A stretch of 64,000 nucleotides of DNA from Lytechinus pictus (taxonomy: Eukaryota > Echinodermata > Echinoidea > Temnopleuroida > Toxopneustidae): the NCBI RefSeq assembly GCF_037042905.1, contig NC_087254.1, positions 16,663,103 to 16,727,102 on the forward strand. Direction: 5' to 3'. The notes under the pieces were generated by a model that had not been told where the DNA came from, made no database searches, and was given only the letters and a program-made list of their open reading frames with translations. The translations under genes and the position numbers were made by a program. Within the stretch, counting starts at the first letter, position 1, and every line of letters begins with the position of its first letter. Below, piece after piece: positions 13,290 through 38,589 of this stretch.

Positions 13290-14500
13290 ACCCCTTATAA
13301 AAAAGTACCATGGTTTTACCATAGAACTATGGTAAAAACATGGTAAATTGACAGGTGAAGGCAGTACATTTACCATGGTAAATCCATCGTTAAAAACACA
13401 TGGTAATACCATAGTATTAGTATGGTTGTACCATAGTCTTACCATGCTGGTACTTCCATGTCATGGGTCATGAGTACCATATTATTTCATGATCGGCCTG
13501 GGTTGGCCCCCGGGGGGGCACTCGACCAAAAAAGTGGTAGGGGTGTGCCGCGGGCGAGGCAAAAAACGGGGGCCTTGGAGCGGGCTTATTGTAAAAAGGA
13601 GGGTCCTCGGAACGGGCTTCGGAACTACAAATGTTTGTGAAAACGGGGGTCCTCGGAACGGATCTCCGTATCTCTGTGAGTGCGTATATGCATCCCTATG
13701 GAACGGGCAATCATTGCAACTCCTTGTAGCAAATCAATGCGACCGGAACGGCGTAACGAAAAATATGCAAAGCTTTGGAACGGATTTCTTTCTTCTTTTT
13801 TCTCGATAAGAAGGAAATGCAATGCCTTGGAGCGGCTTTCTTTGTTCTTTTTCTCAAAAAGACAAAAATGCTATGCCTTGGAACGGAAATTTGAGTGTAA
13901 AAATGGGGGTCCCCTCCGCGGCACATACCCACTATGCATTATATACTGAGTGCCCCCCCCCCCCCCCCCCGGGGGTTGGCCTTCTGGGTTCTATGTGGGT
14001 TCATTAAAAAATAATTATCATTTAGTGTCAAGGCCATTGAAGCACATTATTTACAACCCCATATTCTAAGCCATATATCATCTTATCCTATCCTATGATC
14101 CTACATAATCCTAAATCCTAATCCTATCCGACACCTATATATCCACAGAGACCTGTCATTGACTTCTATATATTGAGCGAGTTCACAAAACTTGAAAATT
14201 ATGGTTACCAATTTTCCATATTTAAACCTAAAACATTCTTCCAAAATTAACTGTCATGATTATGAATAATAATTATGATGTAATATAAACCACACATTTT
14301 TCTATAACTTTTCGCGTTCCAAGGAATCATTGCATAAACACAAACACACTGTGTTACAGCTATATTAGCTAAAAAAAATTGACATTAATTGTTGTAATGA
14401 ATATTTATGAGTGAAGTCCAGATCAAGGGATACCATAGTAATACCATGGTTACTTTGGTAATACCATATTAATACCATGGCACTTTTTGACAAGGGGTTA
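13290..14500. mobile_element. Inverted-repeat element with TACCATGG-rich ends, about 1.2 kb
   Basis: AACCCCTTATAAAAAAGTAC at the left is mirrored by TTTTTGACAAGGGGTTA at 14485-14500. Next to both ends lie clusters of TACCATGG/ACCATAG palindromic words (13305-13450 and 14430-14480), which continue beyond the right terminus to about 14780. A separate GC-rich element is inserted at 13493-13985. Confidence 0.7.
13493..13985. mobile_element. GC-rich inverted-repeat element with CGGAACGG minisatellite
   Basis: The ends are GGTTGGCCCCCGGGGGGGCA and its inverse complement, the right one expanded into a roughly 20-base C run (about 13951-13970). The interior holds spaced copies of a TCCTCGGAACGG / CCTTGGAACGG word. 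CpG density and GC content differ sharply from the surroundings. Open frames through it are not gene-like. Confidence 0.75.
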
Positions 14501-14879
14501 CGCAGTACCATATGCCAGTCAAACAAGTACCATACATTACCGTAGAAGTACCATAAATAATATTGTGAAAGTACCACAAAGTGCAATTAAAGTATCCAAG
14601 AGAACTAAAGTACCATATATATAGAGTAAATGAAAATGAAAGTATCACAGAGAACCATGAAAGTACTATATTAGGGAGTACCATGAAACTATCATGTGTG
14701 AGAATGGCACTCTGTTCAGTATATTATAACAAATTAAATGTAAATTCATTGTAATACCGTAACATCTGTGGTACATTAATACAATTATATGGTACTTCTG
14801 TATTTTCAATTTGATTAGTACTTAAATATTCCGTATTTACAAGGGACATATTATTTAAGAGCCTAGTAAACAATAAATG

Positions 14880-14975
14880 GGTACAGATGGGAGAGGGGGC
14901 GTGGAAGCCGGTGCCCGGGGGGGGGGGGGGGGGTCGAATGTATTGCAATACACATGCGTGATCAAATTATTTCCA
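14880..14975. repeat. Poly-G repeat end fragment
   Basis: A G tract (about 14918-14933) is followed by GTCGAATGTATTGCAATACA and a CATGCGTGATCAAATTATTT block. The same arrangement recurs around 15405-15445, at 16975-17005 (inverted) and at 56205-56260, so this is one end of a dispersed element. Confidence 0.6.
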
Positions 14976-15106
14976 AACACCCCTTTAACGAGTTTTTCTC
15001 TGTGTCGCCATATTATGACCCCAATACTTGCTAACAATAAGCTTAAAAATTATATTCATGGGTATTGCATACCCCCATGCAGTGCAGTTAGGGTTAAAAT
15101 ACCAGT

Positions 15107-16672
15107 TACACTTCGTACTTCCGAAGGTTCGTAATTCCGAAACACGTGAATTGCCTATCTTCTCAATGTTCGTTAATCCGAAAAAAAAAGAAAAAGTGTT
15201 CGTTAATCCGAACATTCGAGGCGTCATTCCTATCAAGGTTTGTTAATCCGAATAGGGTTCATCATTCCGAAGGTTTGTTAGTTCGAAAACGAAATGAGGT
15301 TCGTTATTCCGAGGGTTTGTTAATCCGAAAACGAAATAAATTCCGAAGTATCGTTTAATAGTCCGTAAAAGAAATAAGGTTCGTTGGAAGGCATGCAGGT
15401 GCGCGGCCGAATGTATTTTCCTGGGGGGGGGGGGGGGGGGGGGAGCAAAGCCAAAATGTAGCACTTATATGAATGGGCCTTTTGGTGATAACATTTTCAC
15501 CAGAAGATTATCATCTGTATAATTTATGATGTCCTTATATGTTTTGTAGTAGGAGCAAAGCCTTTTTTGATAATTTTGTTATTATTATTATATATTTAGA
15601 CTTTTTACGCGATTTGGAAAAAAATCCAAATCTGAAGTTATAAGACTCGCTTTTTGGTCAATTATGGGGCTAAAAATTAGGCCATATACTGTTAATATTG
15701 TAGGCCCGCGCGAGATGTTGCGAGCACTAATGGCTAATCGCAAGCTCAAACTATTGGACATTTCAATAAGAAATGAAAATTCAACATTCCGAGCAGTTCT
15801 CGTTTTCATGAAAAAGATGTTTATCCAACCAAAGAATTAACGCGAGCACGAAGCGCGAACTTAAAAATTTATGATATTCCAACCATAAAAATGAAAATTC
15901 TTAGCAATTTTATAACCGGAAAATTGAGGCGAGCCAAAAAAAAAGCGATTTTCTAACCTGAAATGTATTATGTTAAAAAATAGTATCATTTTGAAAAGGG
16001 GCATAATTCATTTTGAAAAAAAGGCATTTTCCCCTTTGAAAGGACATTTTTTACCTACGGGGATTTTTTTTAAATCATAACCAGCAGAAGCTGTTAAAAA
16101 TGACACCCCTCCCTAAAAAAATCCCCTTATCTTGAGATCACATGTGACCAACACATTCCCCAACATTCTTAACCCATTATACGTGTAGCTCGATCAGGCA
16201 ATCGAGCAATTGCTCAGAGAAAATGAAAATTAAGATGTTTGATCCAAGAACTGATGCAATACATGCTTGGACCATATACATGCATCCTCCGTTGAAACTA
16301 TAATTGCATAATATCCTGTTATTTTTTTAATTACAACACCGTTTTTGTTACAAAAATGACCTAATTTCGGAAAAAACGAACCTTATTTAATTTTCGGACG
16401 AACGAACCTTCGGATTAACAAACCTTATTTCGTTTTCACACTAACGAACCTTCAGAGTAACGAACCTTATTTCGTTTTCAGACTAACGAACCTTATTTCA
16501 TTTTTTTAAAACGAACCTTCGGATTAACGAACCTTATTTAATTTTCGCTGACTAACGAACCAGACTAACGAACCTTCGGAGTTACAAACGTTATTTTGTT
16601 TTAGAATTAACGAACCTTCGGAATATTCAGACCTTCCGCGGAATAACGAACCTTTGGAATTACGAATGTCAC
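15107..16672. mobile_element. Foldback (TU/FB-like) element with minisatellite arms, about 1.57 kb
   Basis: The left arm (15107-15385) is a run of variants of GGTTCGTTAATCCGAAAACG. The right arm (about 16355-16672) is the inverse complement, a run of CTTCGGATTAACGAACCTTA variants. The arms enclose about 970 bp of unrelated DNA, which itself contains a poly-G repeat end at 15405-15445. Long inverted repeats made of short tandem units are the hallmark of foldback transposons, described in sea urchins as TU elements. No transposase frame is visible inside. Confidence 0.7.
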
Positions 16673-16734
16673 CCAAACTACCATTATGTTAACACTGTAA
16701 ATAAGTGTCATCCGTAATTCATCAGGTAATAATC

Positions 16735-17005
16735 TAAAAAGCCCCGGTGAACAAGCTTGGGGGTGAAACATACCCTAAACAGGTTTGGCTTGTCTAAAAA
16801 AAAGCTTTGGAAAAAAAACATATACCCTAAATACGTTTGACCCCTTGATTGACCATTGTCTTTAACCACCTTTTTTTTTAAATCGGTGTTTTTGATACCC
16901 TCAACGAGTGCATGCGCGGCCCGCGACCAAAAGTGAAAAATACGTCTTTTTAAACCCCCTTTTTGGGTCACGCATGTGTACAGCAATATATTTGACTGGC
17001 CCATC
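16735..17005 (-). mobile_element. Fragment of the GTTTAGGGTATG / poly-G element family
   Basis: Read on the minus strand it matches the element at 56205-56705. Shared blocks are the CAAATATATTGCTGTACACATGCGTGA end, the GGGTATCAAAAACACxGATTT block, the TCAATGGTCAATCA block and the CGTxTTTAGGGTATG unit. It lacks the second end. Confidence 0.65.
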
Positions 17006-17699
17006 CCCCCAATAAATTCCACATCCAAAATTTAAAACAAAGGAGGAAAGATAGAAAAGGGAAGGGAAAGGTCATTCTATAAATAATAGGTAAAAATGAA
17101 TCACAAAATTATATTTTTGCATTGTAAAGGTTAAGCTTTATAGAAATTTTGTTCCAGCCCCCTCAAACTTTGTGGCTCCTAACGCTAAATTTCATGGAGA
17201 TACTTTCTGTAAGCCTTGCATTTGTATTTTCAAAGCTTTACGATTTGGTAGAAAACTTTGTAATTGCGACATCATTTTTCCTGGTCGCTTTCGCTTTGTT
17301 TGAAAGAACAATCCTTAGAAAACAACAACGAAAACATAACAAAGCATATAGGTATAGCAGGTATACTCATAAAGTACTTGGGTGATGATGTGTTGTGCAA
17401 TACCCTGACTTTTCAACAATTCGGCTTTATTCTAGCGCCCTCTTCCATCTGGGTGCCAATTAATCGTCTTGGGTTAGTTCATTCTAAAATGGGTGTAACA
17501 TGGGTCACAGTGAACATATATTTATAATTATCATCTCAAAAGACATAAATATAAAAAATAACTCTATTGTATTATCGTTGAATTATAAAATTGAATTAAT
17601 TCGATATTAATTTCTCTACTTAAATTGATTTGTTAAAATATTTACTTCATATTGAATACATTATATTTGTTCTGCCTCCTATTCTATGAATTAGAATAG

Positions 17700-18210
17700 C
17701 CTGTACACATGCGCAAGATCTCTCTATCGACGATCGAGGCTAGTAGTTTAGCCAGCTCGAAAGACAGGGTACAGCTGCCCCGAATCTCCAAAATACGCCT
17801 ATTTTCAACGATGTTCAAAGGATTTCCTGTTATCCAGCGTATATGTCTGAAATTTCGATGAGTTTCATCATCTGCTGGTCGAGCATAAGAACACTCCCAT
17901 CGATGGTTCGAGGAAAGAAAATGCGTTTACCAAGAGCGAGATTATCAAGAACTTGTCTCGGACCGCAAGTCGCATGTAAAGTGACATTACGTGGTTTATG
18001 TGCATAACAAACGAGAGTTTCTTCTGTTGTGAAGACCGAAGTGTGTGTTGGTGAATGTGAAATCTTACCCGGTGGAGTCGGCTTACATAACACTGCACTG
18101 AACAGTCTGCGTCGCGTTGCCGTTGCGTTGGTCTCGATTCTTTCGACTTTTAATTTTATTCAGCCAATCCCCACCCAGGGCCTCTACCTTGACTCTGTAC
18201 TCCTGAGGTA
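17700..18210. promoter_or_regulatory. CpG-rich stretch upstream of GTPBP1, probable promoter region
   Basis: Most of the window is CpG-poor, as expected of a methylated genome. This 500 bp has many CpGs (for example GTCGAGC, TTCGAGG, GACCGCAAGTCGC, GTCGCGTTGCCG), ending 520 bp before the GTPBP1 start codon. By analogy it is a candidate promoter, but no core element was identified. Confidence 0.4.
17828..18105 (-). CDS. Possible small protein or terminal exon, unrecognised
   Basis: An open minus-strand frame runs from about 18152 to a TAA at 17828-17830 with varied, coding-like codon use and no low complexity. Recognisable stretches include LCKPTPPGKISHSPTHTSVF, TEETLVCYAHKPRN and GKRIFFPRTIDGSVLMLDQQ. 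There is no ATG at its head before an upstream in-frame TGA. It would have to begin at an acceptor (candidates are the CAG triplets at about 18099-18111) or use a non-ATG start. Its position, head-to-head with GTPBP1, would suit a divergent gene sharing the CpG-rich region. I recognise no family, and it may be chance. Confidence 0.3.
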
Positions 18211-18733
18211 GAATTCTCACTTGAAAAAATATTTGTCAATTTACTTGCCCTCAGCTCCGGCCTCCACTCAAATTGTCTATTCTATAATTTCTAGTTTTTA
18301 AAAACGATCTGCTAATTTTTATTCATGAATTTTTACCCGATTCTTTTTTACAAACTGATTGTGGATGTGATTTTGTTGATTCATCTGTATTCTGTGCAAT
18401 AGAATGTTAGGTATGCAGGCCTAAAAACATTTTTAGTTTCGGCCTAACATTACGCAACGAACGATCCTTCCTTGAATGATAGTTGATTGGAGACTTGTGA
18501 TAATTGATGACTTATTTTGTTCGTGAACTGAGAGAAAAACTTTACAATAACAATCCATAATTTGTGTTTCTGGATCTAACTAAAGTAAAGTTACATGTAT
18601 CTACATGTATTTAGCTGCTAGAAATTATAAGTGCAGAATTACCTGAATTTCTTGTGTGTTCCTAACTGAAATCTACTCTTAAACCAGGAATTAGCATCAT
18701 TTTCAAAGAGAAAGAACAATAATTGTTGGTAAA

Positions 18734-32436
<13,703 letters not shown>

Positions 32437-32990
32437 TGCTACCTTCAGTCTTCATACATACAGCATGGGAAGGATTTAGTTTATCGTTTAAGAAGCAGCC
32501 CACCTTTTGAGGGCAGTGCTTGTTAAGTTTTCTGCATACCGTCATATGCATTGATATATTGTTATTGTGTAAGGCAACCCTTTCCAGACTGCATCCTTGT
32601 AAACTCAGAATTTCACTGCATAGCGTTACTTCAGGCAATTAGTGATTATGCTTACAACTACAATTTTGGAAAACTTTGAGTTCAAATATAATTGTGAATC
32701 ACTATTATTATTTTCAATGTCATGTGATGTTGCAATTGTGATGAAACTCTCCTAAAAAGGCAGAAATTTACACTTTCATATAACACCGAGAGCTGATTAT
32801 GGCAAAATCTTCTTTTCAGCTTAGGTACATGTATATGTGACAATTGTAATTAACCCTGTGCTGTAATAAAAATCTCATTGGTAAAGGTTTTGCAGACTTG
32901 GGCAGCCGCAATCATATCAACTTTATATATGCAAGGACCTCTGTTAAATGTAATATCATTGAATACTTTGAAGACAAGTAAAGCATGGAG
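32437..32990 (+). other. GTPBP1 3' UTR and flank
   Basis: No open frame of interest. An AATAAA at 32865-32870 could be the polyadenylation signal, which would give a 3' UTR of about 450 nt. This is a single hexamer match. Confidence 0.45.
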
Positions 32991-35060
32991 GGCCGACGAC
33001 CAGATGGATTGATTGATCGTGTCAAATCCTTGGATGATCTACATAAAATTACATTAGTTTGAGAGTACCGTAATATTCCCATCTACATGATAGTGTATAA
33101 AAATTTATCTTCGAGCCATCTTGTCACCGTTATATGGAATTTGAGCTTATTATACCAAGAAGTTTTATGCATGAAGATTGGTCTAGTTGAGTGAAGTCAT
33201 AATCCTTGATGATACATACAATTAAACATCAAGTGGAACAAAATAGAGATCTAATAAGAGGACCATTAACCAGGATGGGTATGTAGGGAGACAAAATAAT
33301 TAGGATGTATTAAGCACTCGAATAGGGGGGGGGGGGTGGGTAAGTCAATGAAATCAAGTGAAGATATCGAGCAGAAGTTGAGACAAAGTTCTCTTTTTAA
33401 ATTGCAGTGTAGATAGTACATTTGTAGATATTCTCATAACAGATTTTCATTTTTATGCATTTTTTTTTCTTCTGTAATATTGTTTCTTCCAGTTTGAAGT
33501 TTTTTGTTTTTTTAAAACTACATAGGAGTGCTCTTGTGTAGCTCTTTTTTTGCCTGGACATGTACTCTGCAATTCTCATGACTATCATCATACAAGTTCT
33601 TTTTTCCTTTTTTACCCCTCTGACTACAGGAATTTTGGCCTTGCCTTGCATAGTTTTCTCATAAACCAAGGAGCATGCTGGTTGATCAAAACAATGACCT
33701 ATGCACAAGTGTTAATTATGTTATTGGCAAAAATTCAACAAATGCAGTCATTTTGATTGCATATTTGAGCAGGTGTAAGTAAATTATCGGTATTTTGCTT
33801 CCCCCGATTTTAGTGCTTATTGTGTCTGTGTTTATAATACCTGTCATTCAAACTACCACAATATTGCATTTGGTGTTTTGAACTGGATCAAGTTAAAAAG
33901 AGAATGCTCGGGACTGAAGTTTTTAAGTGAGGCAGCTCATGGTTTTATAATTAATTGGAACAATTGGTACTCTTTGCAAGGTGGGGCCTTGTTCTTTTTC
34001 AATCAAATCTATGGGGCTCAAATATTTGGTAGTCGGAGGGTAAATATCGGGAATGAATGCGGCTAGGCGAAACTGCGCAACCGTGAGAAGTGTTGGCAAT
34101 GCGGTATTTTTCAGTAAAACAAGATATTGCAGCTGTGTACAAAATACCATGAAGTTGGCTTGTAGATCAAGACAGGAATTAACACGAATAACATGGTCAA
34201 ATGTATTTTTTTCTCAGACTTAATTACTGTTTAGAGGTACAAAATGTATTTTTAACAGATACTTTTAATATACGCATCTGTTAAATTCAATTATATACCC
34301 ACATGTAGTACAAGAGTTCAACATTCATATGAATCAACATCTCTGTAATTGAGCCTTTTTTTCATTTTATTATTCATGAATAGGTTTGTTGCTTATTATG
34401 CACTTTAGACTTACATTTTTGCTATAATTCTGTATTTTCATCTTTTAATTCATTTTCCTTTTATTAGGGTTGTTTACATGAGAACATTCACTGATATTCT
34501 GACAAGCAGGCCTTACTTTGGGAAAGGGCAAACATGTTTACTGGCTACTATGAAATTAATAACAAGAAACATGTCATGCAGTGGCTTACGCAGCTGCCAT
34601 AAGATTAATATGAATCGCACTGAAATCTAAATTATTATAGAATGAAAACAAACCTTAATGAAGAAATACAAGTTTTTAAGAATATTGCAGTCTACCAAAT
34701 CAGTGAAATATTTGGAAACAATCAATTGAATTCATATCAGATAGAGAAACAAAGAGGGGAAAAGAATGTGTGGGAAGATATGAAGCAATTAGTTTATGCC
34801 AAAATAAATGTTAATTGTATTATTAGAACAAATGTTTGTATTTCTCAAATTCATTTCACTTCTGAAATCCTGAATGAGAGGGAAGAAAGAGAGAAACAGT
34901 TATTGAAAGGAAGGGGACAAGAGAGAGAAGGGGAAAGGGATAGAGGGGGACAGAAAAACTTGACTTGGGCAGTTTCACCAATTCATTAAAGTACAGCAGG
35001 CTCTCTCAATCGTCAGCGTCTTGAGCATTTTTTTTTCAGGCCATATGTATAACGTGTTCA
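32991..35060. other. Intergenic AT-rich DNA
   Basis: It has a poly-G tract at about 33326-33337. The open frame at 34642-34989 is Lys/Glu/Arg-rich with no recognisable domain and no splice or promoter context, so no gene is supported. Confidence 0.6.
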
Positions 35061-35066
35061 TTAATC

Positions 35067-35424
35067 TTAAGCCCAGCATGCACTAGGCGATGCAATTGCA
35101 CTAAGATCTGATTACAACAAGTTGTCAATTGCATCTCCATGCAATTGCATTGCAGGCGCCAGCGCACGTATAACAACAGCTCTGCATCTCCATGGCACCT
35201 CTTTCCACGCTTACTTTGCACTGCAGCAGCGCATCAAAGGACAGATCTGATTGGCCCATATTATTAAAATCGCACCAAGATTTGATGTCCAATGTCTGAG
35301 ATTTCGTCTGATTCTTCTGCAAAAAATTGGATCTCGGTTGCAGTCCGTTGCAGGTTGGTGCACATTGCGATTTGTTGCAATTGGATCTCGGTGCAATCGC
35401 GTCGCACAGTGCGCTGGGCTCAAG
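35067..35424. mobile_element. MITE with TTAAGCCCAGC termini
   Basis: TTAAGCCCAGCATGCACTAG at the left is mirrored by CAGTGCGCTGGGCTCAAG at the right. Inverted GCAATTGCA / GTTGCAATTGGATCTC and CAATTGCATCTCCATG segments lie inside. Confidence 0.75.
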
Positions 35425-35937
35425 TCAACATTAATATTAGTCAAACAGACTTCTGTGGTCCCAAGAGATTTGACTTGGGCAGATTCAACTATACAGTACA
35501 TTCAGACTTGCCAACCATTGGGAATGAAAAATTGTATTCTGTGATAAAAACTGTATTTCCCCCCAATATACTGTATTTCATAATAAAATAGGCACTGCTA
35601 TGCAGATAGCAGGCCTGCCAACATTTTGAAAATGAAAAAGGAGTCCCAATTGCGGCGCTTAAGCTGCATGCAAGCTAAATTGCGCACTGCTCTTGCAGAT
35701 GGAAAAAAAAACAAATTACCTGAAATTGCATTCATCAAATAACCATATTTGTATAAGTTTAAGGAAATTGAGACATATAGAGATGATTTTTTTTCAATAA
35801 ATTACGATTTTGTTTTAAAAAATGTGTACAAAATCATAGACTTATAAGAAAAAACGTACTGTTGTATTTTGGTTGCGAAAACGTACTAAATAACCAAAAA
35901 ACGTACTGGTTGGCAGCTCTGTACATTGTCCTCTCTG

Positions 35938-36228
35938 GCCCATATTCTTAACTCTGAATTAATTTAAAATCAGGTTTAAATTGTGGTTTAACTATGGATA
36001 GCCAATTGTGACATATATCTCTTAACAGTAGAGGTTCAACCATCAGGTGATTTGACTCTAATCATTGTAAACTGTCTGGGAATGATAAGTAAGATGGTTG
36101 TCTTCACCATTAAAGAATTAGGGATAAAGACAGTAAACATGCAAAACATACATGTAAATAAAATTTTGACATTTATGGCTTCCTATAATTCTAGTGAAGA
36201 TTTAAACCATGAATTCAGAATATGTGCC
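35938..36228. mobile_element. MITE, GGCCCATATTCTTAACTCTG family, copy 1
   Basis: The termini are GGCCCATATTCTTAACTCTG and ATTCAGAATATGTGCC, with the interior TTTGACTCTAATCATTGTAA. A second, larger copy follows at once. Confidence 0.7.
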
Positions 36229-36254
36229 TCTGAATCCAATATTTCCTGCTTCTA

Positions 36255-37322
36255 TGGCCTGTATTCTTAACTCTGGTCTAAAGTTGTGGTTTAACTATGG
36301 ATAGCCAATTGTGACCTATATTTCTAACTGTAGAGGCTCATATAATACAAATATACCAGGTTTGAGAAAGTATAGTGGAAATATTTTTATCCGAGTTTGG
36401 TTCGGCAATTACTATTAACATTGCCGGACAAACTGAGGATAAAATATTTCCACTACACTTTCAAAAGAAATGCCTGGTATATTTGTTTTATATCCCTTCC
36501 ATATTAAAGTTTGAACGAAAATTGTTAGTAATCTAGTCTTAATTGACCTATCTCCATGATCTGGACAAAATCTAGATCGCCTTAGCTTTAATTTAAGCAA
36601 AACTGGCTCATCATTGGCTAGTCGGTTATATACTGCGCGCGGTTTGGTTTGTTGTTGCGCAGCGGCAGTACTGAGATCGATCTAATAATTCCACTTACCG
36701 GTTGTGAACTAATCCTACTGATCTAAAATCAAGCAGCCCGAATCATTCGATGATCGAATGATGGCCATCATTAATATTATTTTCAGAATACAGATTAATT
36801 ATAAACAAGCAAGACGTGATTTCATATTGACATTTACTTATCGGAGAGTTTGTGATTCAGCTCGCATTGCATTTTTAACTGTATTGATTGCACTGAGCTC
36901 AGCGGACCACTGATAAGCGTCTGCGCCGTTGCATCACGGAACTGTGCCCGAGAGATCGTGTGGTTTTCAGTCAGACGCAAAATAGTAAATAGTGACTCTG
37001 ACGTCACAAACTATTTTGATCACGTATGAATTTCATTTTTCTGGTGAAATTATGATTAGTCATGTGAAGGGCTCTCAACAAATCAAATAGCAACACATTT
37101 TCAGTAAGGGATATAATATCATCTCATTTGACTCTCAAATCATTGTTAATTGTCTGGGAAGTATAACTAAGATAATTGTCTCCACTATTGATTAATTAGG
37201 AAAGAGCATTCTAAACATAAGAAACATACCATGTGAACAAATTTTGACATCTTTGGCTTCCAATAATTTCAGCACAGAGTTAGACCATGGTCTAATTCAA
37301 ACCAGAGTTCAGAATACGGGCG
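36255..37322. mobile_element. MITE family copy 2 with nested palindromic insertion
   Basis: It has the same termini (GGCCTGTATTCTTAACTCTG ... CAGAGTTCAGAATACGGGCG) and inner TTTGACTCTxAATCATTGTTAA block, but is split by about 36340-37117. The insert begins with a strong hairpin (ATATACCAGGTTTGAGAAAG ... CTTTCAAAAGAAATGCCTGG) and ends GGGATATAATATC. It includes a CpG-rich stretch (TACTGCGCGCGGTTTGG). Confidence 0.65.
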
Positions 37323-37997
37323 TATGGGTCTGGCACTATCAAATTCAGATTGGGCAATGTTAATATACATAACAAAGTACACAACAATGCCCTATTCATA
37401 ACTTTTCAACAAAATAACTTGTCTGGAATTTTACATTCATTGATTTATTTCACTCATCCACTCAGTCATGCACGTGTGAGCACATATCAACAGCCAAAAA
37501 TTCACTCAGAAGTCAAGAGGTCCATTTTTGGGATTAGTAACACATAATTTTGAAAAATGTCTCTGGTCAATGAGCGCCATTAACCCACTTTTTGATCACC
37601 ACCTGACCAAGTGGTGAAATAGCCTAAGAAAACATCCACTGAAAATAATCAACATACATGTATATTCAAAATGTATTGAAGCTTTATTCACTTTAAACAA
37701 AACGAAATACAAAAAGTCAATTTCTCAAAATTTTGGCTGACCTTGCAGTGAAGTTTTCACAATAACACAGTAATGGTGAAATAAAGAAAAGTAAAAAAAA
37801 AATGTTCTGCAATTCAGGATGAATAAAATTGTCACACTGCTTGCACAAGAATCCCCAACTGAAGTTGGGTTCCATTCAAGCCCTGAGGAAAGTTATTATA
37901 GAAAAATAATTTCTATATTTTCCATCAATAGAGGGCTTCACAAAAATGTGCCTAAAATATTACAGATATTTGATCACTCTCATGAACAAAAATAATA

Positions 37998-38520
37998 TAC
38001 TCCTAGCTTGGAGGCTCCTAGAGAGTAAAAATCATTCACTGACGTGAGCTTACTCTCCACGGAGCCAGGGATTGCGACCCATTCATGTGTGTGTACCCTG
38101 AAAAAATTGAATTTTTGCCCGAGATTTCTACTTTCCTTCTAATAGATCTAGACCTAAATCATATAAATCGGATACAACTTCATTTCCGACATATCAAAGA
38201 TAAACGCGTCTTGTCGCTTAGCGAAAAACAATGAAAACAAGATGGTGACTTAAACATCGTCTTTTCATATTTTCCCCTTTTTTAAAAATGAATTCTTGTT
38301 TAAAAATGAAATTAATATTGTAGAAATGTCGAAAATGAAGTTGTATCCCATTTACATGATTTAGGGCTAGACTTTTTAGAAGTAGAAATCTTGTGGGTGA
38401 AAATTTCAGTTTTTTTTGCGGTACACGCACATGAATGGGACGTAATCTCTGGCTCCGTGGAGAGTAAGCACACGTCAGTGAATGATTTTTACTCTCTAGG
38501 AGCCTCCTGGCTAGGAGTAC
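37998..38520. mobile_element. Palindromic (foldback) MITE, about 520 bp
   Basis: Nearly the whole element is an inverted repeat. ACTCCTAGC...GGAGGCTCCTAGAGAGTAAA pairs with TTTACTCTCTAGGAGCCTCC...GCTAGGAGT, and inner blocks TTACTCTCCACGGAGCCAG and TACAACTTCATTTxCGACAT also pair. The loop is about 90 bp of AT-rich sequence. Confidence 0.9.
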
Positions 38521-38589
38521 TGGCCTTGGCCACTCATCCAACGTACATGGTTATGACATGGACATCAGAGCAGAGGATTATCTAGGGGA

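Noticed and set aside
13458-14007. Several overlapping open frames in a GC-rich block
   Set aside because: They fall inside the CGGAACGG repeat element; the high GC content simply lowers stop frequency on both strands.
34642-34989. 115-codon Lys/Glu/Arg-rich frame between GTPBP1 and TELO2
   Set aside because: Low-complexity AG-rich end, no family, no splice or promoter context and no sign of conservation that I can see.
38218-38541. 107-codon minus-strand frame
   Set aside because: It spans one arm and the loop of the 520-bp hairpin element.
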